From the NCBI GenBank assembly GCA_017524725.1, contig JAFXUZ010000075.1, positions 43,133 to 107,132 on the forward strand: DNA of 64,000 nt. Reading direction: 5' to 3'. The stretch comes from Clostridia bacterium. Its GTDB lineage: Bacteria > Bacillota > Clostridia > Christensenellales > Aristaeellaceae. Positions 15,936-25,351 of the stretch are shown here, one piece after another; positions within the stretch are counted from its first letter, which is position 1; the number at the start of each line of letters is the position of its first letter. The notes under the pieces are model-generated. The model saw nothing but the letters and a program-made list of their open reading frames with translations, was not told the origin of the DNA and searched no databases. A program made the position numbers and the translations under genes.

Positions 15936-17399
15936 ATGCGTTTGAAAATTTTTGCGGCGCTCCTGGCGGCGCTCCTGATGCTGCCGTGCGCCGGAGGAGG
16001 AGAGGAAACGGATATGAAGGGGATCTCCTTTGCCCTGCAGGCATCGCTTAAGAAAAAGGGGGAAAACAACCCCCTTTATACCCAGCGCTTCGGCGCGGAT
16101 CCCGGCGTGATGGAATATGACGGCAGGCTGTATGTATACATGACCGACGACATCCTGGAATACGACGCCGCCGGGAAGGTAAAGGAAAACTCCTACGGGA
16201 AGATCCGCTCCATCAGCTGCATTTCTTCCGACGACCTGGTCAACTGGACCGATCACGGCCTGATCCCCGTGGCGGGCCGCGGCGGCATCGCCAAATGGGC
16301 CTCGAACTCCTGGGCGCCCTGCGCCGCCCATAAGACCGTGGACGGGAAGGAAAAATTCTTCCTGTATTTCTGCAACGGCGGGAACGGCATCGGCGTCCTG
16401 TGCGCGGACAGCCCCACCGGCCCCTGGAGGGACGAAAGGGGCGGCCTCCTGGTCCACCGCGCCGTCAAAAACTGCTCCGATGTGACCTGGCTTTTTGATC
16501 CGGCCGTGATGGTGGACGAAGACGGGACCGGCTACCTGGCTTTCGGGGGAGGCATTCCCACGGGGAAGGAGAAAGACCCCGGCACCGGGCGCATCGTGCG
16601 CCTGGGAGCGGATATGATCAGCCTGGACGGGGACCCGGTGAGGCTGAAGGCGCCATGGCTGTTTGAGGATTCCGGCATCAACCGCATCGGGGACAGGTAT
16701 ATCTATTCCTACTGCTCCAACTGGCAGACCCGCGGAAATTCCCTGAACATGACGGACGGCGCCATCCAGTACATGGTTTCGGACGATCCCCTGGGTCCGT
16801 ATACCTACGCGGGTGAACTGTTCCCCAACCAGGGCCGTTTTTTCGGGCTGTACGGCAACAACCATCATTCCATCGTCTGCTTTAACGGAGAATGGTATCT
16901 GTTCTATCACAGCCGGCCGGTGGAAAAGGCCCTGGGCCTCAGCGGCAATTACCGCAGCCCCCAGGCGGACAGGATCACGCTGAACAAGGACGGCCTCCCG
17001 CAGAAGGTGCGGGGCACCATGAAGGGCCCGGAACAGCTGCATCCCCTTGACCCGGCCCGGGAGGTGCCCGCCGCGACCATGTGCCGCCAGGCGGGGATCA
17101 CCGTGGAGGGAAGCGGCGACGGCACGTGGATCCGCGGAGGCGAGGGCAGCTGGATCATGGTGTCCAAAGCGGATTTCGGCGAAGGAAAGACCGAAATGAC
17201 CGTAAAGGCCATGCCGGGCTGCTCCTGTACGATGTACGCGGTCCTGGACGATCCCAAAGGAGAGATCGCCTGCAGGGTGCGGCTGGATACCGCGGAGGAT
17301 ACCGCAGTGTTCAGCGCGCCCTTTTCCGCCGAGGGGATCCATGACCTGTACCTGATCTTCGACGGGGACGCGGCCCTTAAGTCCTGGAGCGTCAGGTGA
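15936..17399 (+). CDS. Secreted GH43 glycosidase with C-terminal CBM6-like domain
   Basis: The product is 487 residues. It has an N-terminal signal sequence (KIFAALLAALLMLPCAGGG; the cysteine could be a lipid attachment site although Pro at -1 is unusual). The GH43 domain spans about residues 45-360: Asp55 in RFGADPGVME, FDPAVMVDEDG, and the acid in LFEDSGINRIGDRY. Residues about 370-487 resemble CBM6 (VSKADFGEGKTEMTVKAMPG, then HDLYLIFDG). This arrangement is typical of arabinoxylan-active arabinofuranosidases. GAGAGGTG lies just before the ATG, overlapping the stop of the previous GH43. Confidence 0.88.
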   Translation: MRLKIFAALLAALLMLPCAGGGEETDMKGISFALQASLKKKGENNPLYTQRFGADPGVMEYDGRLYVYMTDDILEYDAAGKVKENSYGKIRSISCISSDDLVNWTDHGLIPVAGRGGIAKWASNSWAPCAAHKTVDGKEKFFLYFCNGGNGIGVLCADSPTGPWRDERGGLLVHRAVKNCSDVTWLFDPAVMVDEDGTGYLAFGGGIPTGKEKDPGTGRIVRLGADMISLDGDPVRLKAPWLFEDSGINRIGDRYIYSYCSNWQTRGNSLNMTDGAIQYMVSDDPLGPYTYAGELFPNQGRFFGLYGNNHHSIVCFNGEWYLFYHSRPVEKALGLSGNYRSPQADRITLNKDGLPQKVRGTMKGPEQLHPLDPAREVPAATMCRQAGITVEGSGDGTWIRGGEGSWIMVSKADFGEGKTEMTVKAMPGCSCTMYAVLDDPKGEIACRVRLDTAEDTAVFSAPFSAEGIHDLYLIFDGDAALKSWSVR

Positions 17400-17514
17400 C
17401 CCGGGTGGACTGCCGGCGGGAAATGACCCGGGAGGGATCATCGGGTATTCTGTTTTCACCAGCACAATATGGATCCCCGCCTGATCGGGGAACATTCAAA
17501 AAGGAGCGATCAAT

Positions 17515-18936
17515 ATGAACACCAGACGACTGACCAGGAAGGAAATGCGGATATTTGCCGTCGGACAGCTGGGATGGTCCATCCTCAGCGGCATTATCAC
17601 TGCCTGGCTTGTGACTTTTTACCTGCCTACGGAGGCCGATGCAAGCGCCGCGGTCAATCCGGCGCCGTTCTACCTGCCCACCGGCCTGGTCATTTTCGGC
17701 GTGCTGACGGTGCTGGGTCTCATCACCTTCATCTGCCGGATCTTCGATGCTGTGACCGATCCGTGGATCGCTTCCCTGTCGGACCGCAGCCGGAACCCGA
17801 AGGGCCGGCGCTTCCCCTTCATGAAGCGTGCCGCCGTTCCCTTCGCCATCGCCACCGTCCTGGTCTTTATGGCGCCCCAACAGGTGGCCAAAGGGCAGAC
17901 AAGCCCGCTGAACATCGCCTGGGTGCTGGTCACCCTGGTCCTGTTCTATCTTTTCATGACCATGTACTGTACGCCGTACAACGCCCTGATCTCTGAGTTC
18001 GGCAAAACGCAGGAAGACCGGATGTACATTTCCACCGCCATCTCGCTGACGTTCTTCTTCGGCACCCTGATCGCCTACCTGCCCTTTGTGCTGGCCGGCA
18101 TGCTGCGGGGCGCGGTGGGGTACGCCTGGAGCTACAGGATCTGCTTTATCGCACTGGCGGCCCTTGCCCTGTTCTGCATGCTGGTGCCGGTGTTCAGGCT
18201 GAAGGAAACGGACTTTGTGGCTGCCGTGCCCAGCGAGAGCAACGCCTTCAGGAGCCTGATCAAGACCTTTAAAAACAGGGATTTCCGCATCTTCTCCGTT
18301 TCCGATATCGCCTACTGGATCGGCCTGACCCTGTTCCAGACGGGCCTGCCCTTCTTTGTGAAGGTGTCCATGGGTCTGGACGAGTCCATGACCATGGTCT
18401 TCATGGGCGGCATGACCGTGCTTTCGGCCTGCTTCTATCCCTTCGTTTCCAAAATGGTGATGAAGTTTGGCAAAAAGAAACTGGTGATCGCGGGCTTCCT
18501 GGGCCTGGCCCTGGCCTATGTGATCACCGCTCTGATCGGCGTGGGCCCGCTGAACGGCATGCTTCCCGGTGTCCTGGTGGTAATTATCTCCGCCTTCCCC
18601 ATGGCGCTGCTGGGCATCATTCCCCAGTCCATCGTGGCTGACGTGGCGGAGGAAGACGGCATCATCTCGGGCGAAAAGCGCGAGGGTATGTTCTTTGCCG
18701 CCCGGACCTTTGCCATGAAGCTGGGCCAGTCCATCGCCATGCTGGTGTTCACCTCCCTGGCGGTGCTGGGCACCACGCAGGACAGGACCAGCAACGACCT
18801 GACCGCCTCCCCCCAGGGCCTGCGCATCGTGGCCATCGTGGCCGTATGCTTCTGCGTCCTGGGCGCCCTGATCCTGATGGCATACGACGAAAAGAAGGTC
18901 ATGCGGTCTATCGGCGCGGGAAAAGGAAAGGATTGA
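17515..18936 (+). CDS. GPH/MFS family sugar transporter (MelB-like)
   Basis: The 473-residue protein has about 12 hydrophobic spans. It carries the MFS_2 family marks FICRIFDAVTDPWIASLSDR, with the conserved Asp in the second cytoplasmic region, and GRRFPFMKRAA. GPH permeases import oligosaccharides or glycosides with H+ or Na+. The gene follows two GH43 glycosidases after 115 bases on the same strand, so uptake of xylan or arabinan oligosaccharides is the natural inference. AAAGGAG precedes the ATG. Confidence 0.9.
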   Translation: MNTRRLTRKEMRIFAVGQLGWSILSGIITAWLVTFYLPTEADASAAVNPAPFYLPTGLVIFGVLTVLGLITFICRIFDAVTDPWIASLSDRSRNPKGRRFPFMKRAAVPFAIATVLVFMAPQQVAKGQTSPLNIAWVLVTLVLFYLFMTMYCTPYNALISEFGKTQEDRMYISTAISLTFFFGTLIAYLPFVLAGMLRGAVGYAWSYRICFIALAALALFCMLVPVFRLKETDFVAAVPSESNAFRSLIKTFKNRDFRIFSVSDIAYWIGLTLFQTGLPFFVKVSMGLDESMTMVFMGGMTVLSACFYPFVSKMVMKFGKKKLVIAGFLGLALAYVITALIGVGPLNGMLPGVLVVIISAFPMALLGIIPQSIVADVAEEDGIISGEKREGMFFAARTFAMKLGQSIAMLVFTSLAVLGTTQDRTSNDLTASPQGLRIVAIVAVCFCVLGALILMAYDEKKVMRSIGAGKGKD

Positions 18937-19002
18937 AAGAAGGGGATCCCCGCCCGATCCTCTCCGATGCTTCACAGCGCTTCGCGGTATCTTCATATTT
19001 GA

Positions 19003-19055
19003 CAGCGGAAGGGGCCCGACGCACACTTCTCAGGTGCGCCGGGCCCCTTCCGCTG
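19003..19055. terminator. Long GC-rich hairpin between convergent genes
   Basis: CAGCGGAAGGGGCCCG and CGGGCCCCTTCCGCTG form a perfect 16-base outer stem around GCGCAC-type inner pairs. There is no clear T-run on either strand, so its use as a terminator is inferred from its position between the transporter and aroF. Confidence 0.55.
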
Positions 19056-19082
19056 ATGCGTAATATGCCTTGTGCGAATGGG

Positions 19083-20141
19083 TCAGGCCTGTTCCGCCAG
19101 GTCCAGGATCAGTTTTTCGGATTTTTCCCATCCCAGGCAGGGATCGGTGATGGACTTTCCGTAAACGCCTTCCCCGATCTTTTGGGAGCCGTCCTCAAGA
19201 TAGCTTTCGATCATCAGGCCCTTGACCAGTTGCCGGATCTCGCGGTCCACCCGGCGGGAATGCATCACATCGCTGGAGATGCGGATCTGCTCCATATATC
19301 TTTTGCCGCTGTTGCTGTGGTTGGTGTCCACCACCACCGCAGGGTTCCGGAGGGTGGGGTCGGCCCGGTACAGGTCCAGCACGTCCCGCAGGTCCTCGTA
19401 ATGGTAATTGGGGTGGTTACGGCCGAAACGGTCCACATATCCCCTCAGGATGCAGTGGGTCAGGGGGTTGCCGCGGGTCTTGACCTCCCAGCCGCGGTAA
19501 ATGAATTTCTGCGGGCTCTGGGAGGCGGAAACGGCGTTCATCATCACGCTCAGATCGCCGCCTGTGGGGTTTTTCATTCCCGCAGGCACCCCGATGCCGC
19601 TGGCGACGATGCGGTGTTCCTGGTTTTCCACGCTTCGGGCGCCCACGGCCACGTAACTGAGCAGGTCGCTGAGGTAGCGGTGGTTGCTTGGGTACAGCAT
19701 CTCCTCGGCGCAGGTGAAGCCCGTTTCCGCCACGATGCGGGTGTGCATTTCCCGGATGGCGATGATACCCTGCAGCATGTCCTCTTCCTTCTCCGGGTCC
19801 GGCTGGTGCAGCATGCCCTTGTAGCCCACGCCGCGGGTGCGGGGCTTGTTGGTGTAGACCCGGGGAATGATGAACAGCCGCTCGCTGACCTTTTCCCGGA
19901 CCCCGGCCAGCCTTTCCATGTATTCAAGCACCGCGTCTTCCCTGTCGGCGCTGCATGGGCCGATGATCACAAGGAGGCGGTCGTCCCTGCCCTCAAGGAT
20001 GTCCTGGATCTCCCTGTCGCGTTTTTCCTTGATCCTGCGGATCGTTTCGCTGACGGGAAACTGGCGCTTCAATTCCTGGGGGATGGGCAGTTTGCGGACG
20101 AATTCCATCTGCATTTCCATTTCGGTCTGAGCCTCTTTCAT
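19083..20141 (-). CDS. aroF: 3-deoxy-7-phosphoheptulonate synthase (DAHP synthase, class I)
   Basis: The 352-residue protein matches the AroF/AroG/AroH type: LLVIIGPCSADREDAVLEY, FIIPRVYTNKPRTRGVGYKG, VENQEHRIVASGIGVPAGMK, and VVVDTNHSNSGKRYMEQIR, which contains the metal-site region. It condenses PEP and erythrose 4-phosphate, the first step of aromatic amino acid synthesis. The symbol is generic for the class; the effector that inhibits this copy cannot be read from sequence. The first ATG at 20141 lacks a clear Shine-Dalgarno, while a second in-frame ATG seven codons later has AAAGAGG upstream, so the start is uncertain by a few residues. No other aro gene is adjacent. Confidence 0.92.
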   Translation of the reverse strand: MKEAQTEMEMQMEFVRKLPIPQELKRQFPVSETIRRIKEKRDREIQDILEGRDDRLLVIIGPCSADREDAVLEYMERLAGVREKVSERLFIIPRVYTNKPRTRGVGYKGMLHQPDPEKEEDMLQGIIAIREMHTRIVAETGFTCAEEMLYPSNHRYLSDLLSYVAVGARSVENQEHRIVASGIGVPAGMKNPTGGDLSVMMNAVSASQSPQKFIYRGWEVKTRGNPLTHCILRGYVDRFGRNHPNYHYEDLRDVLDLYRADPTLRNPAVVVDTNHSNSGKRYMEQIRISSDVMHSRRVDREIRQLVKGLMIESYLEDGSQKIGEGVYGKSITDPCLGWEKSEKLILDLAEQA

Positions 20142-20390
20142 CTTTGGTCTGGGGAGCGGCTGCCGCTGCAGGCTGAAAACCGCGTCCCGGATATTATACA
20201 GGGCAGGAAGAGGGGAATCAATGAATTAAGCGCGGCGGTACACTAAAAAAACAGCAGACAAATGAATGAGGAAGCCGGGCGCACCGGCTTCCCATAAAAG
20301 GCACGGAGGGGGATAACTGCCGTATTTTTCCGGAGCCGGAAAAACCGGGCGGACGATACGGACGGCCGGGGAGGGGATGCGGGGAGTTCT
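20142..20390 (-). other. Intergenic region with terminator-like hairpin
   Basis: No gene is seen here. GGAAGCCGG/CCGGCTTCC (20270-20292) forms a stem. Read on the minus strand it follows the GH38 stop and may end that transcript, although the T-rich tail is weak. No promoter of good quality for aroF was found. Confidence 0.45.
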
Positions 20391-23300
20391 TCAGCCGGGC
20401 ATTTTCAGGCGGACAGTCCTGACCTCGAAAGCCCGGAAATGCAGGAGGATGCCGTTTTCATCCTCCTCGAGGGCCTGTTCACTGTGTTCCTCCATGTCGC
20501 AGGCCATGGCGCGCTCGTGGGGGATATTTACCTTAAGGCGGCAGAAAGTGTCGGCCTTTTTGCATTCGTACAGTCTCAGGACCAGGTCCCCGCTGCCGTC
20601 CTCGGCGCATTTGACCGCGTCCACCAGGATGTTTTCCCGGTCCGCAATAAAGGCGCTGAAAGGCGCGCAGGTGCCATTGACCGGGATGGGCGGGGTATTC
20701 AGGTCCGCCGCTTCCCGGACGACGGGGCTGTCAAGGAAGCTGCCCTCCCAGCAGGTAACGGCGTAGGTGAAGTCGTGTTCTCCCCGGTCCGCATCCGGGT
20801 CCGGGCAGGTGGAGGCGCGCAGAAGCGTCAGGCTGAGGGTGTCCGCGCGCATGCTGACGCCGTATTTGCAGTCGTTCAGTACGGCTGCGCCGTGGCCCTG
20901 GTCACACAGGGCGCTCCACCGATGGTTGCATACCTCGAAGCGGTCGCTGTCCCAGGGACGGGAATCGTGGGCCGGGCGGGAAACATAGCCGTACTGGATC
21001 TCGTTCAGCCCTTCCGGAGCGTGGACGGCGGCGGGGAAATCCGCTTTCAGGAGCCGGTGGGTCTCGTGCCAGTCCGCATGGGTGCGGAATTCCAGGCGGC
21101 GGCTGCCGGCGGCGAGGACCAGGGTCTGCCTGATGCGCGAGGCGCCGACGGTGCGAAGGACTTCCACCGACGCGCAGAGCCCGCCGGAGGAAAGGATGGT
21201 GAATTCCGCCGTTTCCGGCAGGGGGACGGGCTGGAGAACGTAGTTGGAATCGATGTCCCAGGCGTCGAATTTGCGGGGGACGTCCTTATAGAGCCTGAGG
21301 CGGTTCATGGGAGCCCGGGCGAATTCCCGGCCGGAGGAGACGAGCACCAGGGATACGACCTCGCCCAGGGGCGAGACCAGGGCCCGCAGGATGCCGTTTT
21401 CCATCAGGACGCCGTCCTCCGTCCGTACGGCGCGGGCGGGTACAAAGGAACAATCCCCGACAGAGGGGACCAGGGATACGCTGCCGCAGGGGGGCAGTTT
21501 TACAAGGGCATGGACCCGGCCGCAGGAACGCTCCACCGGAACACGCTGTCCCCGGGTATCCGCGGCGCCGTCCGCGAAGCGATCGTCCAGCGGGACGAGG
21601 CAGGTGCGTTCAAAGGACAGGGAATTGAATACGGTGACCCCGTCCCCGCCCGTCATGGTGCCGAGGGCTTCGGCGCATAGGGCGCCCGCTTCCTCCAGGA
21701 TGCGCCGGTGGTCGCTGCGGGCTTCCTCGTACACTTTCCCTATGGACGACCCCGGCAGGATATCGTGGAACTGATTTAAAAGCAGCCTTTTCCACGCCGC
21801 CTCCAGGCGTGCGTATGGATATGCCGCACCGCGGGCGGCGCTGAGAGCGCACCACATTTCGGCTTCCCGCAGCCCTGTCTCGCACCGGCGGTTGCCTTTC
21901 TTGATCTCCGCCTGCGACGTATAGGTGCCCCGGTGGGCGGTGAAGTAAAGCTCTCCCGCCCAGGTGTTCTTCGGCCCGCCCAGGCGGTCCATGTCCTCAA
22001 AAAAGGCGACGGGGGAGGCCGTCTCGACCCGGGGCATCCCCTCCAGGTCCTTTTCACGCTTCAGGTATTCGATGTGGTCCCTGGAGGGTCCGCCGCCGCC
22101 GTCCCCATAGCCGAAGGGCAGCAGGAAGGCTTCCAGGTCCCTTTTCTGGGTCCGGCCGGTCCAGGTCTCCATGATCTCCTTTGGGTCGGTCCGGTAGGTG
22201 TAGCTGGTGGGCAGGAAGGCGGTGACGCGGGACCCGTCGTTTCCCTCCCAGTTAAAGTAATGCCATGGGAACTTTTCTCCTTCGTTGTAGGACCAGAAGA
22301 TCTTCTGGGTCACCAGGTATTTGACCCCGAAGCCCTTGAGTATCTGCGGAAGGGCGGCGGAATAGCCGAAGCTGTCCGGCAGCCAGAGGATCACCGAATC
22401 CACGCCGAATTCTTCCCGGAAAAAGCGCCTGCCGTACAGGAGCTGTCGGACCAGCGCCTCGCCCGAGGGCATGTTGGTGTCCGGCTCCACCCAGGCCGCC
22501 CCTTCGGGGATCCACTGCCCGCTTTTAGCAGCCCTGAGGATGCGCTCGTACAGCTCCGGGTATTTTTCCCGGCACATCTCATAGGCCGCGGGCTGGCTCT
22601 GCAGATACCGGTAAAAGGGATATTCCTCCATCAGGCGGAGCTGGGCGGCGAAGGTGCGGGCGGTCTTGCGGCGCGTTTCGGCCATGGGCCACAGCCAGGC
22701 CAGGTCCAGGTGAGCGTTGCCGACGGCGTAAAAGCGGGGCGCGGTGGTGCCGTTCACCGCCGCGAGGGCTTCCTTAAGGCATGCACGGGCCCTGCGGCAG
22801 GATAATTCCCGGCCGGCGGGGGGCTGCTCGAAATCCATTTCCAGGGTGGCCTTTTCCAGGGCGTCGGCAAGGTGTGCGGCCCTGAGGCTTTCGGAATCTG
22901 CCCGGTCCATCAGGAGCGTCAGTGTCCGCATGTCAAGGTACAGCTGGTAGGCGTCCTCGTTCCAGATCCCCACCGTCATACTGCCCAGGACCGCCCTGGG
23001 CCGGCCTGCCAGGGGGTCGGCATAATCCCCGGGGATTACCGGTCCCGTGCAGCAGCCGCCCATGGTGCTGCTTTCGGGATAGAAATGGCCGGCATAGGCC
23101 TCCATCATCAGGTCGAACCGGTCGCCGGGGGCGGCGGAAGAAGGCAGGAAATTGTCGCACACAAAATGATGTTTGACATCCACCCAGCCGGCCCGATATG
23201 TACCGAAGGCCCGGCCGTTTAAAAATACCGTGGTCTCGCCGCCGGTGCACAGGTCCATCGCGATCCGGCGGCCCCGGGCTTCCTCCGGCAGGACGAAGGA

Positions 23301-23513
23301 GGAACGGAGCCAAAGGTATTCGTATTCCATGCCCCATTTTTCCCCGACGGCCATGGGCCTGAAGGGCCCGGCCGCGGCGTCGGGGAGGTCCAGTTCGTCC
23401 CCTGTTACAAAGCCTTCGGCCTTCAGGGTGAGGATGGGGCGGTAAAGGTCCTTTTTCAGTGTCTCGAGCCAGTGGTCCAGGCGGCCGCGCCATTCGGAAT
23501 GCATGTATTTCAT
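20391..23513 (-). CDS. GH38 family alpha-mannosidase
   Basis: The product is 1040 residues, normal for bacterial GH38. The catalytic domain shows AHLDLAWLWPMAETRRKTAR (near residue 270), which carries metal-binding His and Asp, and WLPDSFGYSAALPQILKGFG, whose Asp is the nucleophile. A three-helix region (FTAHRGTYTSQAEIKKGNRR) and a large C-terminal beta domain follow. It hydrolyses alpha-mannosides, for example from N-glycans or yeast mannan. No signal peptide is present, so it is cytoplasmic. The ATG at 23513 has GGGAGG nine bases upstream. A minus-strand extended -10 (TGATATACT, TATACT at 23549-23554) gives a 30-base leader. Confidence 0.93.
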   Translation of the reverse strand: MKYMHSEWRGRLDHWLETLKKDLYRPILTLKAEGFVTGDELDLPDAAAGPFRPMAVGEKWGMEYEYLWLRSSFVLPEEARGRRIAMDLCTGGETTVFLNGRAFGTYRAGWVDVKHHFVCDNFLPSSAAPGDRFDLMMEAYAGHFYPESSTMGGCCTGPVIPGDYADPLAGRPRAVLGSMTVGIWNEDAYQLYLDMRTLTLLMDRADSESLRAAHLADALEKATLEMDFEQPPAGRELSCRRARACLKEALAAVNGTTAPRFYAVGNAHLDLAWLWPMAETRRKTARTFAAQLRLMEEYPFYRYLQSQPAAYEMCREKYPELYERILRAAKSGQWIPEGAAWVEPDTNMPSGEALVRQLLYGRRFFREEFGVDSVILWLPDSFGYSAALPQILKGFGVKYLVTQKIFWSYNEGEKFPWHYFNWEGNDGSRVTAFLPTSYTYRTDPKEIMETWTGRTQKRDLEAFLLPFGYGDGGGGPSRDHIEYLKREKDLEGMPRVETASPVAFFEDMDRLGGPKNTWAGELYFTAHRGTYTSQAEIKKGNRRCETGLREAEMWCALSAARGAAYPYARLEAAWKRLLLNQFHDILPGSSIGKVYEEARSDHRRILEEAGALCAEALGTMTGGDGVTVFNSLSFERTCLVPLDDRFADGAADTRGQRVPVERSCGRVHALVKLPPCGSVSLVPSVGDCSFVPARAVRTEDGVLMENGILRALVSPLGEVVSLVLVSSGREFARAPMNRLRLYKDVPRKFDAWDIDSNYVLQPVPLPETAEFTILSSGGLCASVEVLRTVGASRIRQTLVLAAGSRRLEFRTHADWHETHRLLKADFPAAVHAPEGLNEIQYGYVSRPAHDSRPWDSDRFEVCNHRWSALCDQGHGAAVLNDCKYGVSMRADTLSLTLLRASTCPDPDADRGEHDFTYAVTCWEGSFLDSPVVREAADLNTPPIPVNGTCAPFSAFIADRENILVDAVKCAEDGSGDLVLRLYECKKADTFCRLKVNIPHERAMACDMEEHSEQALEEDENGILLHFRAFEVRTVRLKMPG

Positions 23514-23594
23514 TCGGTCCAACCTCCCTTTCTGTTTCGGCTGGCTTCAGTATATCACGGGAACATCCCGGTACGGAAGTGTGATTTGGACGGC

Positions 23595-23624
23595 TTGACA
23601 AAGAAGGGATCGGAAGCGTACCAT
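23595..23624 (+). promoter_or_regulatory. Possible promoter of the threonine ammonia-lyase gene
   Basis: A perfect TTGACA (23595-23600) is followed after 18 bases by TACCAT (23619-23624), a moderate -10. Confidence 0.4.
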
Positions 23625-23684
23625 GTTGATGTTCCGCTTTGGGCCGTCCGGCCCGCGATGACACGGAACGGGAAAGGATACGAT

Positions 23685-24878
23685 ATGATCAGGCTTGAGG
23701 AAGTGTTCCGGGCCCAGACGGTGCTCAGGCCCATTATCCGAAAAACGGCGGTGGTTCGCGCTTACGGGATCGCGCCGCACTGCGAATTGTACCTGAAGCC
23801 CGAAAACCTGCAGATCACCGGTTCCTTCAAGGTGCGCGGCGCGGGGTATAAAATGGCGATGCTGACCGAAGAAGAAAAAAAGCGCGGCGTGGTGGCGTGC
23901 TCGGCCGGGAACCATGCCCAGGGCGTGGCGCTGGCGGCCAGCAAATCCGGCATCCGCAGCGTCATATGCCTGCCGGACAGCGCGCCCATCAGCAAGGTGG
24001 AAGCCACCCGCGGCTTCGGGGCCGAGGTGGTGCTGGTGCCGGGGGTGTACGACGACGCCTACAATAAGGCACTGGAATTGAAGGACAGCGAGGGTTTCAC
24101 ATTCGTCCACCCCTTCGACGACGAAAGCGTGATCGCCGGGCAGGGGACCATCGGCCTTGAGATCCTGAACGAGATGGACGATATCGACGCCATCCTGGTG
24201 CCCGTGGGCGGAGGCGGCCTGATCAGCGGCGTAGCTTTTACCGTCAAGCAGATCCGGCCCCAGGTGAAGGTGTACGGCGTGCAGGCCGTCGGCGCGCCGA
24301 GCATGTACAACAGCGTCCGGGACGGGAAGATCGAAATGCTGAACGCCGTCTCCACCATTGCCGACGGCATCGCGGTAAAGCAGCCCGGGGTCCACACCTT
24401 TGACGCGGTGTCACGGTATGTGGACGACATCGTCCTGGTCAACGAGGACGAGATCAGCGGCGCCATACTGAGCCTGATCGAAAAGCAGAAGATGATCGCC
24501 GAAGGCGCCGGTGCCGTCAGCGTGGCGGCGGCCATGTTCGATAAGCTGCCCCTGGAGGGGAAAAAGGTGGTCTCGCTGATCTCGGGCGGGAATATCGACG
24601 TCACCATATTGAACCGGGTGATCGAGCGCGGCCTGATGAAGACAGGGCGCTGCTGTACGCTGAAACTCGAACTGATCGACAAGCCCGGACAATTGAAGGA
24701 CGTCAGCCGTATCATCGCCGACTGCGGCGGCAACGTGACCGAGGTGCATCACGAACACGCTTTCTCCACCGAATCCGTCAACGGCTGCTACCTGCGCATC
24801 AAGATGGAGACCGTCAATTATGAGCAGGTCACCGCCATCAGGGAGGCCCTGAAGGCGGAGGGCTTCAAGATCGTATAA
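23685..24878 (+). CDS. ilvA: Threonine ammonia-lyase with ACT domain
   Basis: The 397-residue PLP enzyme has the cofactor lysine at residue 49 in ITGSFKVRGAGYKM, the phosphate loop VPVGGGGLISG, and a C-terminal ACT domain (about residues 325-397, KLELIDKPGQLKDVSRIIAD). The length and single ACT domain fit the shorter TdcB/clostridial type rather than the long E. coli IlvA. It deaminates threonine to 2-oxobutanoate, either for isoleucine synthesis or catabolism. The ilvBNCD operon lies on the opposite strand about 2 kb away, and RidA follows directly. ATG at 23685 follows AAAGGA. Confidence 0.92.
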   Translation: MIRLEEVFRAQTVLRPIIRKTAVVRAYGIAPHCELYLKPENLQITGSFKVRGAGYKMAMLTEEEKKRGVVACSAGNHAQGVALAASKSGIRSVICLPDSAPISKVEATRGFGAEVVLVPGVYDDAYNKALELKDSEGFTFVHPFDDESVIAGQGTIGLEILNEMDDIDAILVPVGGGGLISGVAFTVKQIRPQVKVYGVQAVGAPSMYNSVRDGKIEMLNAVSTIADGIAVKQPGVHTFDAVSRYVDDIVLVNEDEISGAILSLIEKQKMIAEGAGAVSVAAAMFDKLPLEGKKVVSLISGGNIDVTILNRVIERGLMKTGRCCTLKLELIDKPGQLKDVSRIIADCGGNVTEVHHEHAFSTESVNGCYLRIKMETVNYEQVTAIREALKAEGFKIV

Positions 24879-24904
24879 CAAACAGGATAGAGGAGGATAA
24901 AACC

Positions 24905-25276
24905 ATGCGCATCATCCACACCGATAAGGCCCCCGCGGCGGTGGGCCCCTATTCCCAGGCTGTCGTCACCGGCGGGCTGGTCTTCACCAGCGGACAGATC
25001 GCCATCGACCCGGCGGACAATACCGTAAAGGCGGTCACCATCCAGGAGCAGACCGAACGCGTGTGCCTTAACCTGAAGGCGGTGCTCGAGGCGGCCGGCA
25101 GCGGGCCGGACCGGGTGGTCAAAACCGTGTGCTTCCTTGCGGACATGGGCGATTTTGCGGCATTCAACGCCGTCTACGCCAAATACTTCCCCTCGCTCCC
25201 GGCCCGCAGCTGTGTGGCCGTGAAGGACCTTCCCAAGGGTGTCCTGGTGGAGGTGGAGTGCGTCGCGGAGGTGTGA
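24905..25276 (+). CDS. ridA: RidA family 2-iminobutanoate/2-iminopropanoate deaminase
   Basis: The 123-residue protein has the YjgF/RidA signatures GPYSQAVVTGGLVFTSGQI, the active-site arginine in LPARSCVAVKDLP, and the glutamate in VEVECVAEV. RidA hydrolyses the reactive enamine/imine released by PLP dehydratases. Here it lies 26 bases after threonine ammonia-lyase, the enzyme that makes its substrate, so the pair is almost certainly co-transcribed. GAGGAGG precedes the ATG. Confidence 0.95.
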   Translation: MRIIHTDKAPAAVGPYSQAVVTGGLVFTSGQIAIDPADNTVKAVTIQEQTERVCLNLKAVLEAAGSGPDRVVKTVCFLADMGDFAAFNAVYAKYFPSLPARSCVAVKDLPKGVLVEVECVAEV

Positions 25277-25303
25277 CGGGCAGCACGCTTTTCATCGAAA
25301 TAA

Positions 25304-25351
25304 GGACGCGGCTTTTACCTTTTTTTGAGGTGAAAGCCGCGTTCTTTTTTT
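25304..25351. terminator. Bidirectional terminator between ridA and the DUF815 gene
   Basis: GACGCGGCTTTTACCT and AGGTGAAAGCCGCGTTC pair around a T7 loop and are followed by TTTTTTTATT on the plus strand. It touches the stop codon of the convergent gene. Confidence 0.85.
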
